A stretch of DNA of 64,000 nt from Muribaculaceae bacterium (GCA_017964485.1 JAGCRW010000067.1:22614-86613), one strand, 5' to 3'. Counted from the first letter of the stretch, positions 26,008-34,434 are shown. The notes: a model not told the origin generated them from the sequence alone. Program-made: numbers and translations.

Positions 26008-27519
26008 ATGAAATCAAGAATTAGCTATTTAGCACTAGTGTTGATGCTTGCAGTGGCATCGATATTGCCGGCGCGTGCCGACAGTTACAAGGGCACGATG
26101 ACTCGCCAAGGCACGAAGATGGAATATTCTTTCTCGGGCGGAGTGGTGACAGATAAGAAATTAAAAGGGCAGGGCACTACCGATATGATTGTGTCTATTA
26201 ACGGCCAGGTAGAGGCGGGCAGCACCGTGTCGGCAACCTACAAAAAACTTGAGGATTACATGAGGAACCCTAAAGATTTGGAAGTGAAAATGTGGGTAAC
26301 CATCGCTGGCAAGAAGGAAAAAGTTCAAGACAACAAAGGCAAGGAATCGGCAAAAGCATCTTACAAGATCCCCAATAATGCCACAAAAGTAGAAGTGCAA
26401 ATGAGTTACACCGGTCGCATGGGGCGTTTCTATTGTTTTATCGATTGGGATGTTGTGAAGGAAATTTCGGTAAAAAATGCCAACGAAATAAGCGGGACGG
26501 TAAGAGGAATAAAGGGCGGAGAAATGCATTATACCTTTACTGCTGGAACTGTATTGGAAAAGAAAATAGAGAAGAAAAAAGGTCAGGGTGGCCTCGAGTA
26601 CGAGCACGCAATTTATAAATGTAGAATACCACGAGGATCTACCGTTAATATAACTTGTCAGGGTAAGAGTGATATGTGTACGATGCTGACTATGGATGGG
26701 AGTTATGTTAAATCAGAGCTACTAGAACCTTTTTTCAAGACGACCTATCAGGTGCCTTCAGAAACTTTTATTCCTCAACATGGAGGAAATCTGGTTTTGG
26801 ATGTCAACTCTAATCGTAATGAGACTGGCGAGTTAGATGTGGTTTGGGAAATTGGCGATAAGGGCGGAGAACCTGTCACACCCAAATCTTTCAATTGGGA
26901 TGATGTTGCTAGTGATGACCGCTGTCCACACTGTCATGGTCAGTTCAGCAATTACTTCTTGCGCTCGCTAAGTGGTGGCGACGCAGTAACAATTTGCAAC
27001 AGCGATCAAAAGAAGACCAATCACAAATTAGTAGACGGTTTAAGTCCTATATATTACCGAGACTGGATTATTACAGGAGACGACGAGACGGAGTTGATAC
27101 TTGACCATTGCAACGACATGGCTGCAATGAAGATCATGGGCAGGTCAAAAGTCCTTTTGAGGAAGTGCGAAAATGGCATAGACTATTGGGGGATCTATAA
27201 AGGACGCATTGTGGGGCGTCATCAAAAAAGTGAAAACACCCCCAATCCTTTTTTCAAAATGACGATGTGCACTGTCCAACCCAATGGAGCAATCTATATG
27301 CTTGTTGATGACCACAAGGTTTCGCGAGTGTTCCTGCTGAAAGGCTCAATAAAAGTGAAATGCAAGACATTGATATTTACCCTGAAACCAGGGCAAGTAG
27401 GCACCGTTGATGAAAATGGCGAAGCAAAGATACAGAAGTTTGACGTGGAGGCCGCTGCCAAGAAATATAGCATCCCATTAGGGAGCGGCAACACAACCTC
27501 AAAGAAGAACACCAATTAA
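26008..27519 (+). CDS. Exported FecR-like protein with CPHC motif, paralogue of the upstream gene
   Basis: 503 residues from the ATG at 26008, chosen because it opens a good signal peptide (MKSRISYLALVLMLAVASIL, cleaved near ARA). An upstream in-frame ATG would place the promoter block inside the gene. Two beta-rich repeats (YKGTMTRQGTKMEYSFSGG and SGTVRGIKGGEMHYTFTAG) are followed by DRCPHCHGQF (near 308). Then comes a FecR-like domain from YYRDWIITGDDETELIL to TLKPGQVGTVDENG, and a conserved end, KFDVEAAAKKYSIPL, that matches KFDLEAGAKKFGISM in the upstream protein. It lacks the FGE domain. Function unknown; FecR domains usually act as periplasmic sensors or scaffolds. A strong terminator follows. 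Confidence 0.8.
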   Translation: MKSRISYLALVLMLAVASILPARADSYKGTMTRQGTKMEYSFSGGVVTDKKLKGQGTTDMIVSINGQVEAGSTVSATYKKLEDYMRNPKDLEVKMWVTIAGKKEKVQDNKGKESAKASYKIPNNATKVEVQMSYTGRMGRFYCFIDWDVVKEISVKNANEISGTVRGIKGGEMHYTFTAGTVLEKKIEKKKGQGGLEYEHAIYKCRIPRGSTVNITCQGKSDMCTMLTMDGSYVKSELLEPFFKTTYQVPSETFIPQHGGNLVLDVNSNRNETGELDVVWEIGDKGGEPVTPKSFNWDDVASDDRCPHCHGQFSNYFLRSLSGGDAVTICNSDQKKTNHKLVDGLSPIYYRDWIITGDDETELILDHCNDMAAMKIMGRSKVLLRKCENGIDYWGIYKGRIVGRHQKSENTPNPFFKMTMCTVQPNGAIYMLVDDHKVSRVFLLKGSIKVKCKTLIFTLKPGQVGTVDENGEAKIQKFDVEAAAKKYSIPLGSGNTTSKKNTN

Positions 27520-27551
27520 GGAAATTAAGTAAGATATCGGACATGAGATTT

Positions 27552-27600
27552 CAGAGGTCAGACTCCAGAATGTTGTTTCTGCAGTCTGACCTCTGTTTTT
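27552..27600 (+). terminator. Rho-independent terminator after the FecR-like genes
   Basis: Perfect 13-bp stem (CAGAGGTCAGACT at 27552-27564 and its complement at 27583-27595) followed by TTTTT. Confidence 0.9.
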
Positions 27601-27693
27601 ATGTGAAAAAATAAAGTTTCGTGTTTAATCATTCCACATTATTATAAAAATTACCAACTTTGCAACTTGCTTTCTAAAACTGAAGCAAACCAA

Positions 27694-27804
27694 TGGAAAA
27701 ATATGGGAAACACACACCAAAAAGCATGGAAAAATGTGGAAAATGACCCTCAAAAATATATGGAAAAATGTGATGTTATTCTAAAAAAACTTTGGAAAAA
27801 TGTG
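27694..27804 (+). repeat. Four phased copies of TGGAAAAATRTG
   Basis: Copies start at 27694, 27727, 27761 and 27793, spaced 32-34 bp (about three helical turns). The last overlaps the -33 element of the lysozyme promoter. The intervening bases are not conserved, so it is not a CRISPR. A 42-codon frame (27703-27831) also spans the array; it may be chance. Confidence 0.75.
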
Positions 27805-27822
27805 AAAATAGTATTATTTTTG
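27791..27822 (+). promoter_or_regulatory. Promoter of the GH25 lysozyme gene
   Basis: TTTG at 27791-27794, a 20-bp spacer, TATTTTTG at 27815-27822; start codon 45 bp downstream. The -33 element is part of the last copy of the phased repeat. Confidence 0.7.
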
Positions 27823-27866
27823 CGGTGCTAAAATGTTTTATATGAGACTTCTAAGATGTTTAATAA

Positions 27867-28505
27867 ATGAAACGTAAAATTACTATTTTAACATGTTTAA
27901 TTTTATCATGTTTAATATGTTCTGTTTTTCTACTGAGATCTTCTAATACCGATATTCCTGATGGCTATGATCTATCAAGTCATAACAGAAATTTAAATTG
28001 GAAGACATTATCAAAAAGTCAATTTGTATATTTAAAAGCTAGTGAAGGCTCCACTTTTAAGGATAAAAAATACAACGAATATAAAATTATAGCTAGACAG
28101 CATAATCTTAAAGTTGGGGCCTATCATTTTATGTGTAATGATTGTTCTGGAAAAAAACAATTTGAACATTATAAAAGTGTTGCTAAAAAAGATATTGATT
28201 TAATTCCTGCTCTGGATGTTGAAATATCTGGAATTAACAAAAATAATATCATAGAATTTATTTCAGAGTGTGAGAAATATTATGGTGTCAAACCAATAAT
28301 TTATATTAATTATCTATATATGCTTAACTATCATTCCGCAATAAAAGGATGTAAGATATGGTTAAGTAATAAAACTCCCTTCACACCTTTATGTGATTAT
28401 GTTATAGAACAATATGCTATAAAGAAAATTGATGGCGTTGATATTGATTGCAATAGAATTAACCCAAAGTACTCTATAAAAGGGATACTATTAGATAAGA
28501 AATAA
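27867..28505 (+). CDS. GH25 family lysozyme (N-acetylmuramidase), membrane-anchored or exported
   Basis: A 212-residue GH25 protein with an N-terminal hydrophobic signal/anchor (ITILTCLILSCLICSVFLL). The catalytic barrel shows GYDLSSHNRNLNW with the conserved Asp near the start, FVYLKASEGSTFKD, VGAYHFMC, and LIPALDVEI with the acidic pair of the active site. It cleaves the MurNAc-GlcNAc bond of peptidoglycan. The gene is far more AT-rich than its neighbours (many AAA, ATA and TTA codons), which suggests recent transfer. A phased repeat array precedes it and a tiny basic gene follows. It could serve cell-wall turnover or attack on other bacteria; neither is shown. Confidence 0.88.
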   Translation: MKRKITILTCLILSCLICSVFLLRSSNTDIPDGYDLSSHNRNLNWKTLSKSQFVYLKASEGSTFKDKKYNEYKIIARQHNLKVGAYHFMCNDCSGKKQFEHYKSVAKKDIDLIPALDVEISGINKNNIIEFISECEKYYGVKPIIYINYLYMLNYHSAIKGCKIWLSNKTPFTPLCDYVIEQYAIKKIDGVDIDCNRINPKYSIKGILLDKK

Positions 28506-28530
28506 AAATAAACTATAAATATTATGCTTT

Positions 28531-28644
28531 ATGAGCAAAATGGTTTATAAATACGATAAAAAAATTAAAAGGTGGTATCGAGAAACCGATGGCAAAAGAT
28601 ATGAGAATCTTAAATTAGGAGTGGGATATAAAGAACGCAAATGA
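28531..28644 (+). CDS. Small basic protein, 37 residues (hypothetical)
   Basis: A short frame starting ATG at 28531 and ending TGA at 28642-28644. It reads MSKMVYKYDKKIKRW near the start and contains YRETDGKRYENLKLGVGYK. It is strongly basic with no signal peptide or membrane segment. It lies 25 bp downstream of the lysozyme gene on the same strand and shares its AT-rich composition, so it may be part of the same acquired unit. No family recognised; existence as a protein is uncertain. Confidence 0.4.
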   Translation: MSKMVYKYDKKIKRWYRETDGKRYENLKLGVGYKERK

Positions 28645-28757
28645 GAATAGATAGGCTTCTGCCAATAGCAATAATTACGAATGTACACGAAATGTACACG
28701 AAAAATAGAATAAGGAAACTTTAGAAGTCAAATGATACACATTAAATAAAAAATTAG

Positions 28758-28765
28758 TACCTTTG
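28758..28765 (+). promoter_or_regulatory. -7 box upstream of pheT
   Basis: TACCTTTG, matching TAnnTTTG, about 95 bp upstream of the pheT ATG. No clear TTTG at -33. 28645-28757 holds a short direct repeat (ATGTACACGA twice, near 28680-28700) and no gene. Confidence 0.5.
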
Positions 28766-28859
28766 CACTTTGATTGGAGAAATAGGCTCTTTTTGGTCAC
28801 TAAAAATGCCTCTCTAATCGTGTAACAGGCAGAATATAAAACAAATAACAACATAAAAC

Positions 28860-31325
28860 ATGAACATTTCATTAAAATGGTTGAAACAATACCTTGACTT
28901 TGACCTCAGTGCTCAAGAGGTGGGCGACGCGTTGACATCGCTCGGACTTGAGGTGGGGGCTGTCGAGGAAGTAGAGACAATTCGTGGCGGATTGAAAGGC
29001 ATTGTAGTGGGCAAGGTGCTCACTTGCGAGCCTCACCCCAATAGTGACCACTTGCATCTTACCACCGTGGACCTGGGCAACGGCGAGGAACCAGTACAGA
29101 TAGTGTGCGGCGCTCCCAATGTGGCTGCAGGCCAGAAGGTGATTGTTGCTACCGTAGGCACTGTGCTCTACGACGGCGACAAGGAATTTGTCATCAAAAA
29201 ATCCAAACTTCGCGGTACCGAGTCGAGTGGCATGATTTGCGCCGAGGACGAGATAGGCATTGGCAGTGACCATGCCGGCATCATAGTTCTCCCCGACGAC
29301 GCAGTAGTTGGCACTCCCGCCGCCACCTACTATGGCATCGAGAGCGATTGGCTCATTGAGGTGGACCTTACTCCTAACCGCATCGACGGCGGTTCGCATT
29401 ACGGTGTGGCTCGCGACCTCAACGCATGGCTCAAGCGCCACGGCAAGGATGGCAACTTGCGTCGCCCCAGCGTTGACGACTTTAAGATTGACCGTCAGGA
29501 CGGCGCAATTCCCGTTGAGGTAGTTACTGGCGAGGCCTGCCCACGCTACTGCGGTTTGACCATTCGCAACGCCAAGGTGGGCGAGAGCCCCAAGTGGCTT
29601 AAGGACTTCCTCACCACCGTTGGCCAGCGCCCCATCAACAGTATTGTAGAGATCACTATCTATATCCTGCTTGGCACCAACCAGCCACTGCACTGCTTCG
29701 ACCTCAACAAGATTAAGGGCGACAAGGTGGTGGTTAAGACCTGCGCGCCAGGCACTAAATTTGTTACTCTCGATGGCGTGGAGCGCACGCTCACCGACCG
29801 CGACTTGATGATTTGCAACGCCGAGGAGCCTATGTGCATCGGTGGCGTGTTTGGCGGTCTTGACAGCGGCGTGACTGAGGAGACTACCGACATCTTCCTC
29901 GAGGCGGCATACTTCCATCCCACTTGGATTCGCAAGAGCGCTCGCCGCTTCGCTTTGAACACCGACGCCTCGTTCCGCAACGAGCGCGGCATCGACCCCA
30001 ACGACGTGATTTATAACCTCAAACTCGCTGCAATGCTCATCAAGGAGATTGGCGGAGGCGAGATTTGTGGTGATATCGTCGATATAAAGCAGCATGATTT
30101 CCCCGGCTTCCCTGTGGAATTGCGCTACGACTACGTTAACAACCTCATTGGAAAGAATCTTGACAAGGAGACTGTTAAGGACATCGTCAAGAGTCTCGAG
30201 ATGGAAATCACCGCCGAGGACGACGAGAAACTCAACCTCGTGGTGCCCACCTATCGTGTAGACGTGCAGCGTCCCTGCGATGTGGTTGAGGACATCTTGC
30301 GCGTGTATGGCTACAACAATGTGGAGATTGACTCCCAAGTCAAGAGTTCGCTCTCTATCAAGGGAATGGTTGACTTCCGCGACGATATGCAGGAACTCAT
30401 CTCCAACCAACTCAGTGCACAAGGCTACTATGAGATAATGAACAACTCGCTTACAGCACAGAGTTACTATGACGACTGCGAGACCTATCCCGAGGCCAAC
30501 TGTGTTCACGTGATGAACCCCTTGAGCAGCGACCTGTGCCTGATGCGTCAGACTCTGCTCTTTGGCGGTCTTGAGAGCGCAGCCCGCAACATCAACCATA
30601 AGAATCCTAACCTCAGGATGTATGAGTTTGGCAACATATACCATTTCAGCCCCGAGGCAAGCAACGAGGAAGTGGCTCTCGCACCCTATAGCGAGAAGAC
30701 CGCTTTGGGCATTTGGCTCACTGGTGAGAACCATGGCGACAGCTGGGACGATAAGAGCCGCAAACTCAATTTCTATGACTTGAAGGCAACGGTTGAGAAC
30801 ATCTTCCGCCGCTTGGGCATCGCCGAGCGCGACCTCTTGCAAGAGGAGTTCCAGAATGACGTGTTCGCCCTAGGTCTTGCTTACAAGAATCGTGGCGGCA
30901 AACTCATAGCCGAGTTGGGTATCATAACAGCAGAGCAGCACAAGAAGACTCATTGCACTCAGGTGGTATATTTCGCCGAGCTTGATTGGAACGCCACCTG
31001 CAAGATGGCTGCTAAGGCTAAGACTAAGTTTGCCGACCTGCCCAAGACTCTGCCAGTGCGCCGCGACTTGGCGTTGCTCGTTGATGGTGATGTCACTTAC
31101 GCCGACATCAAGAAGGTGGTTGAGCAGAGTGAGCGTCACCTGCTGCGCGGCGTGAACCTCTTCGACGTCTATGAGGGCAAGAACCTCGAGGCAGGAAAGA
31201 AGTCTTATGCCATCAGCATCATCCTGCAAGATGACGTGAAGACCTTGCAAGACAAGCAGATTGACGCTGTGATGAACAAAATCATCGCCAATCTTGAGAA
31301 ACAACTTGGAGCTAAGCTACGCTAA
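28860..31325 (+). CDS. pheT: Phenylalanine--tRNA ligase beta subunit
   Basis: An 821-residue full-length beta subunit. It has the N-terminal tRNA-binding (EMAP-like) domain with VGKVLTCEPHPNSDHLHLTT, the B3/B4 editing domain (CPRYCGLTIRNAKVGESPKW), the B5 domain (VVPTYRVDVQRPCDVVEDIL), the catalytic-like fold, and the C-terminal anticodon-binding FDX-ACB domain (PVRRDLALLVDGDVTYADIK to LEKQLGAKLR). It works as an alpha2-beta2 enzyme with PheS, which is not in this window. Its codon use returns to the typical mid-GC pattern. The upstream leader of about 90 nt could hold regulatory RNA, but no T-box or Phe-rich leader peptide is evident. Confidence 0.98.
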   Translation: MNISLKWLKQYLDFDLSAQEVGDALTSLGLEVGAVEEVETIRGGLKGIVVGKVLTCEPHPNSDHLHLTTVDLGNGEEPVQIVCGAPNVAAGQKVIVATVGTVLYDGDKEFVIKKSKLRGTESSGMICAEDEIGIGSDHAGIIVLPDDAVVGTPAATYYGIESDWLIEVDLTPNRIDGGSHYGVARDLNAWLKRHGKDGNLRRPSVDDFKIDRQDGAIPVEVVTGEACPRYCGLTIRNAKVGESPKWLKDFLTTVGQRPINSIVEITIYILLGTNQPLHCFDLNKIKGDKVVVKTCAPGTKFVTLDGVERTLTDRDLMICNAEEPMCIGGVFGGLDSGVTEETTDIFLEAAYFHPTWIRKSARRFALNTDASFRNERGIDPNDVIYNLKLAAMLIKEIGGGEICGDIVDIKQHDFPGFPVELRYDYVNNLIGKNLDKETVKDIVKSLEMEITAEDDEKLNLVVPTYRVDVQRPCDVVEDILRVYGYNNVEIDSQVKSSLSIKGMVDFRDDMQELISNQLSAQGYYEIMNNSLTAQSYYDDCETYPEANCVHVMNPLSSDLCLMRQTLLFGGLESAARNINHKNPNLRMYEFGNIYHFSPEASNEEVALAPYSEKTALGIWLTGENHGDSWDDKSRKLNFYDLKATVENIFRRLGIAERDLLQEEFQNDVFALGLAYKNRGGKLIAELGIITAEQHKKTHCTQVVYFAELDWNATCKMAAKAKTKFADLPKTLPVRRDLALLVDGDVTYADIKKVVEQSERHLLRGVNLFDVYEGKNLEAGKKSYAISIILQDDVKTLQDKQIDAVMNKIIANLEKQLGAKLR

Positions 31326-31371
31326 TGCACAATTGGGCTGCGCCTTAAATAATTCATAATTTGTTGCAACT

Positions 31372-31707
31372 ATGATAATTGATTTTAACGAACTGCCAGT
31401 GAATGTGGCCGCCAATTTCAAGGGCGGCGAGAAGGAGTATAGGTCACGCCGTTTTGAGGACGAGCGCAACAAGATAATGCTCGGCGAGTTGGAGCCTGGA
31501 GCTTCAATCGGCTACCATAGCCACGACGAGAACAGCGAGACAATCTATCTGCTCACTGGCAAGGGCACGGTGCTCTATGACGACTCAGAGGAGACTTTGC
31601 TTCCCGGTCAAGCGCATTACTGCCCGCGCGGCCATAGCCACAGCCTCATCAATAATGGCGACACGACTCTTGTGTTCCTCGCTGTAGTGCCAGAGCACAA
31701 GGCTTAA
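31372..31707 (+). CDS. Small cupin-domain protein
   Basis: 111 residues forming a single cupin barrel. Motif 1 is GYHSHDENSETIYLLTGKG (HxH...E) and motif 2 is PGQAHYCPRGHSHSLIN with its His ligand. These residues bind a divalent metal in many cupins. No signal peptide. Small cupins can be isomerases, dioxygenases or ligand sensors; the substrate cannot be inferred. It lies 46 bp after pheT on the same strand and may be co-transcribed with pheT and yebC. Its TAA stop is the first unit of a heptanucleotide array. Confidence 0.88.
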   Translation: MIIDFNELPVNVAANFKGGEKEYRSRRFEDERNKIMLGELEPGASIGYHSHDENSETIYLLTGKGTVLYDDSEETLLPGQAHYCPRGHSHSLINNGDTTLVFLAVVPEHKA

Positions 31708-31739
31708 GTATTAAGTTGTAAGTGTTAAGTTTTAAGTGG
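31705..31739. repeat. Heptanucleotide array starting at the cupin stop codon
   Basis: Five 7-bp units of consensus TAAGTNN, the first three bases being the TAA stop itself. Confidence 0.85.
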
Positions 31740-31793
31740 GCTGCGCCAACTGTTAAATTAATCTGTAAACTATAAACTAAATAACTATAAATT

Positions 31794-32522
31794 ATGGGAA
31801 GAGCTTTTGAATATCGCAAAGCAAGAAAACTGAAACGCTGGGGCAGCATGTCCCGCACGTTCACTAAGATTGGTAAGGAAATCACTATGGCTGTGAAGGC
31901 TGGTGGTCCTGACCCAACAGCAAACTCGCGTCTGCGTGCCTTGATGGCCAACGCCAAGGCTGCCAATATGCCTAAGGACACCGTGGAGCGCGCCATCAAG
32001 AAGGCGAGCGACAAGGATGCCAGCGACTACAAGGAGGTGATCTACGAGGGATATGGACCTCATGGAATCGCTATTCTCGTGGAGACCGCTACCGATAACA
32101 CCACACGCACCGTTGCCAACCTGCGCAGCTACTTCAACAAGAAGGGCGGCACACTGGGCAACTCGGGCAGCGTGGCGTTCATGTTCAGCCACAAGGCCTA
32201 TTTCCACGTGGAGCCTAAAGAGGGCGTAAGCCTTGAAGATCTGGAGCTCGAGCTTATTGACTTCGGAGCCGAGGAGATAGAGCAGGACGAGGAAGAAATC
32301 ATCATCAGCGCAGCTTTTGAGTCAAACGGCGACATCCAGAAATATCTGGAGGAGAACGGATTTGAAATCAAGAGCTCGGAGTTCGTCTATGAGCCCGCCG
32401 ATTATAAAGAGCTCAACGAGGAGCAGACCGCCGATATGGAGAAACTCCTTGAGGTGCTCGAAGAGGATGACGACGTGCAGAACGTATTCACCAACATGAA
32501 AGAGGCAGGAATCGACGAGTAA
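31794..32522 (+). CDS. yebC: YebC/TACO1-family protein
   Basis: 242 residues of standard length. The N-terminus GRAFEYRKARKLKRWGSMSR resembles the RNA-binding region, ANMPKDTVERAIKKAS and YEGYGPHGIAILVETATDN are family hallmarks, and an acidic C-terminal domain follows. YebC/TACO1 proteins act as translation factors that help ribosomes through difficult stretches such as polyproline in the families tested, and some have been described as DNA-binding regulators. It follows the cupin gene and is ended by a hairpin terminator. Confidence 0.95.
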   Translation: MGRAFEYRKARKLKRWGSMSRTFTKIGKEITMAVKAGGPDPTANSRLRALMANAKAANMPKDTVERAIKKASDKDASDYKEVIYEGYGPHGIAILVETATDNTTRTVANLRSYFNKKGGTLGNSGSVAFMFSHKAYFHVEPKEGVSLEDLELELIDFGAEEIEQDEEEIIISAAFESNGDIQKYLEENGFEIKSSEFVYEPADYKELNEEQTADMEKLLEVLEEDDDVQNVFTNMKEAGIDE

Positions 32523-32540
32523 CCCCTCCAAAAACCATAA

Positions 32541-32587
32541 AATATTCCTCAGTGACACTGCAATGCCGTTGAGGGATATTTTTTATT
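32541..32587 (+). terminator. Rho-independent terminator of yebC
   Basis: 11-bp stem (AATATTCCTCA at 32541-32551 with TGAGGGATATT at 32570-32580, one G-T pair), then a T-rich tail. Confidence 0.85.
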
Positions 32588-32673
32588 CTTAAAGCGATTT
32601 TTCCTTAAAATCTATTTATAAACATAAAATGGAGTTAAAAAAACGGCTAAAATCACAAATTTCTTTTGAAAAA

Positions 32674-32706
32674 TTTGGTCTAGTTCGGGGAAAGGGTGTA
32701 AATTTG
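32674..32706 (+). promoter_or_regulatory. Promoter of a putative small RNA
   Basis: TTTG at 32674-32677, a 21-bp spacer, TAAATTTG at 32699-32706. No protein gene follows on this strand before a strong terminator at 32831-32860. Confidence 0.6.
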
Positions 32707-32712
32707 CATCAG

Positions 32713-32860
32713 TTTTCATGGTATTAGTTTTTAAGGTTATAAAAAATCCATCGTCGTGAGACGAAATTTTCTTTTTCATTTTTGTTTTAAGGTTTATGTT
32801 AATGGTATTAGAAGGTTAATTAGTTAAGCAATCCCCGGCGTGATGCCGAGGATTTTTTTT
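32713..32860 (+). ncRNA. Putative small RNA of about 150 nt
   Basis: Bounded by a good promoter and by a terminator (stem ATCCCCGGC/GCCGAGGAT with one mismatch, loop GTGAT, then eight T, 32831-32860). Inside is a perfect stem TCGTC/GACGA closed by a GTGA (GNRA-type) tetraloop at 32751-32764. Only tiny frames exist (13 codons at most). I cannot match it to a named family. The rest of 32870-33010 shows no gene, only a hairpin. Confidence 0.5.
32831..32860 (+). terminator. Terminator of the putative small RNA
   Basis: 9-bp stem with one mismatch, 5-nt loop, followed by TTTTTTTT (32853-32860). Confidence 0.85.
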
Positions 32861-32952
32861 ATGCCTTTTTCTAAGATAATCAAGAAGAAAAATAATATGC
32901 GATTGATACTATTATATTACTGACAACTGTTGTTGGCGGTTTTATTACAAAC

Positions 32953-32990
32953 ATCAAGGACCCGGCGCGATGAGGTGCAGAGTCCTTGAT
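32953..32990. terminator. Hairpin at the 3' end of the FKBP operon
   Basis: Perfect 9-bp stem (ATCAAGGAC at 32953-32961 and GTCCTTGAT at 32982-32990) with a GC-rich loop, 25 bp beyond the stop of the last FKBP gene. The T-run is weak on both strands, so termination is likely but not certain. Confidence 0.55.
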
Positions 32991-33014
32991 TGGTTTTATA
33001 AATCTGGAGATCTA

Positions 33015-34403
33015 TTATTTGCGCTTTTTGGCGGTTTTCTTGCCAGATTTAGTAGCGGTCTTTTTTTGCTTTTTCAAAGTATCTGGTTTGGCAACCTCGT
33101 CTTTAATTTTGGGGGTGTCTTGACCAGATGGCTTTGCTACTGGCGCGCTGTCGTCGATGCCAAGGGTCTCGATTTCAAATACGAGAGTCTCAAATGGCTT
33201 AATGCTCTGACCTGCTCCGCGATCGCCATAGGCGAGGTTGTAAGGCAGGATGGCAATCATCTTAGCGCCTGGACTCATCATGAGGAGTGCCTCTTTGAAA
33301 CCAGGAACCACCTGGTTGGGAGCGAAGGATACAGGCTCTTTGCTCTCATCGAATGTGGTGCCATCTACGTGGGTGCCTTTGTACATCACCTTAATCTTGT
33401 CGGTCTCGTTGAACTTCTTGCCGTTGCCGGGATTGATGATCTTATACACCAGTCCCGAAGGAGCCTGAATGAATTTGGGGTCTTTCTCCATCTGGTTCTC
33501 GATGTATTTCTTGCCGAGTCCCTTTTGAGTGAGTGCCTCGGGGCCATTCTCTTTGATGTAGGCCTGAGTTTCTTTCATGAAGGCTTGAGTCTTGGCATCT
33601 ACAGCCTTAAACTCCTCCATGGTAGGCACCTTGGGGTCGTTGAGCTCGGCAGTCAAAGCGGCGACAAAAGCATCCTTGTTGAGCTTCAGGTTGAGCTGCT
33701 TCTTGATGCTTTGCTCAATGTTTCGGAAGTCGCTGGCGAGCAGCTTGCCGTCAACCAAAGGTTTGTCGGCCTCATCAATGTTGATGGTGCTGTTGAAGCC
33801 TTCGACGAATCGTGCAATCTGCTCCTCGCTGAGGTTCTTCTTCTTGCTCATGTTCTGCATTTGGGTACCGAAGAAGCGTCCCATGTTCTGGCTTAGAGAG
33901 TCGGCCTTGAGGTCGATGAGGCTGGCTTGCGCGATGGCAGCCGCGCTGTCATTCTTAAGCGCCCTAATTTCTTCCATAAGGCGCTTGGCCTCCATGTTGA
34001 TGCTGTTCATCTCCCCGTTCATGTTTTTGACCGTTGTGGTGTCCATGAAGTGCTTGAGGAAGGTCTGTGCAAATGTCTTACGGCTCATGTTGATGCCGAG
34101 TTGACGGTTCACGCTCTCGGCATTGCGATAGAACTGCTCAGCAGTGTTTGCTCCATCACGGTAGGCCTCATCTTGCTGATCAAGAGTCATTGCCTCACTG
34201 AAGGCTTTGAGCAGTGCCTGTCGTGCCTCGGCAGTAGGATTGGTCATGGCTGTCTGTGTGCCATATACCTTGCCAAGCATCAAGCTCACCGAGTCGGCCT
34301 TGATTTCTCTCATCTTAGCAATGAGTTCCAGGTCGGGCTCTTGCGCCATTGCAAAGCCGCTAAAGATTGCAGCTATTGCAGCAAATAATATTATCTTTTT
34401 CAT
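33015..34403 (-). CDS. Large FKBP-type peptidyl-prolyl isomerase, exported
   Basis: 462 residues with a signal peptide (MKKIILFAAIAAIFSGFAMA). Two FKBP_N-like helical segments follow (residues about 30-150 and 155-300, each with a SLxLGKxxGTQ or SQNMGRFFGTQ motif), an unusual duplication of the dimerisation region. The catalytic FKBP domain (320-420) contains VMYKGTHVDGTTFDESKEPV, FAPNQVVPGFKEALLMM and LPYNLAYGDRGAGQSI. The tail is basic (TKSGKKTAKKRK). It catalyses cis-trans isomerisation of Xaa-Pro bonds and probably helps fold exported proteins. It is the last of four consecutive FKBP genes. Confidence 0.9.
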   Translation of the reverse strand: MKKIILFAAIAAIFSGFAMAQEPDLELIAKMREIKADSVSLMLGKVYGTQTAMTNPTAEARQALLKAFSEAMTLDQQDEAYRDGANTAEQFYRNAESVNRQLGINMSRKTFAQTFLKHFMDTTTVKNMNGEMNSINMEAKRLMEEIRALKNDSAAAIAQASLIDLKADSLSQNMGRFFGTQMQNMSKKKNLSEEQIARFVEGFNSTINIDEADKPLVDGKLLASDFRNIEQSIKKQLNLKLNKDAFVAALTAELNDPKVPTMEEFKAVDAKTQAFMKETQAYIKENGPEALTQKGLGKKYIENQMEKDPKFIQAPSGLVYKIINPGNGKKFNETDKIKVMYKGTHVDGTTFDESKEPVSFAPNQVVPGFKEALLMMSPGAKMIAILPYNLAYGDRGAGQSIKPFETLVFEIETLGIDDSAPVAKPSGQDTPKIKDEVAKPDTLKKQKKTATKSGKKTAKKRK

Positions 34404-34434
34404 GTTTCAGTGTTTTTATTGAAAAACGTGATTA

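Noticed and set aside
27694-27804. CRISPR array
   Set aside because: Repeats are only about 12 bp, only four copies, and no cas genes are present; a regulator-binding array is more likely.
28872-30842. Long 656-codon frame on the minus strand opposite pheT
   Set aside because: It is fully antisense to a certain pheT gene and its product has no recognisable domain; the high-GC codon pattern of pheT leaves this frame open by chance.
32970-33896. 308-codon plus-strand frame opposite the large FKBP gene
   Set aside because: Shadow of the FKBP coding frame; no signal, motif or promoter fits it.
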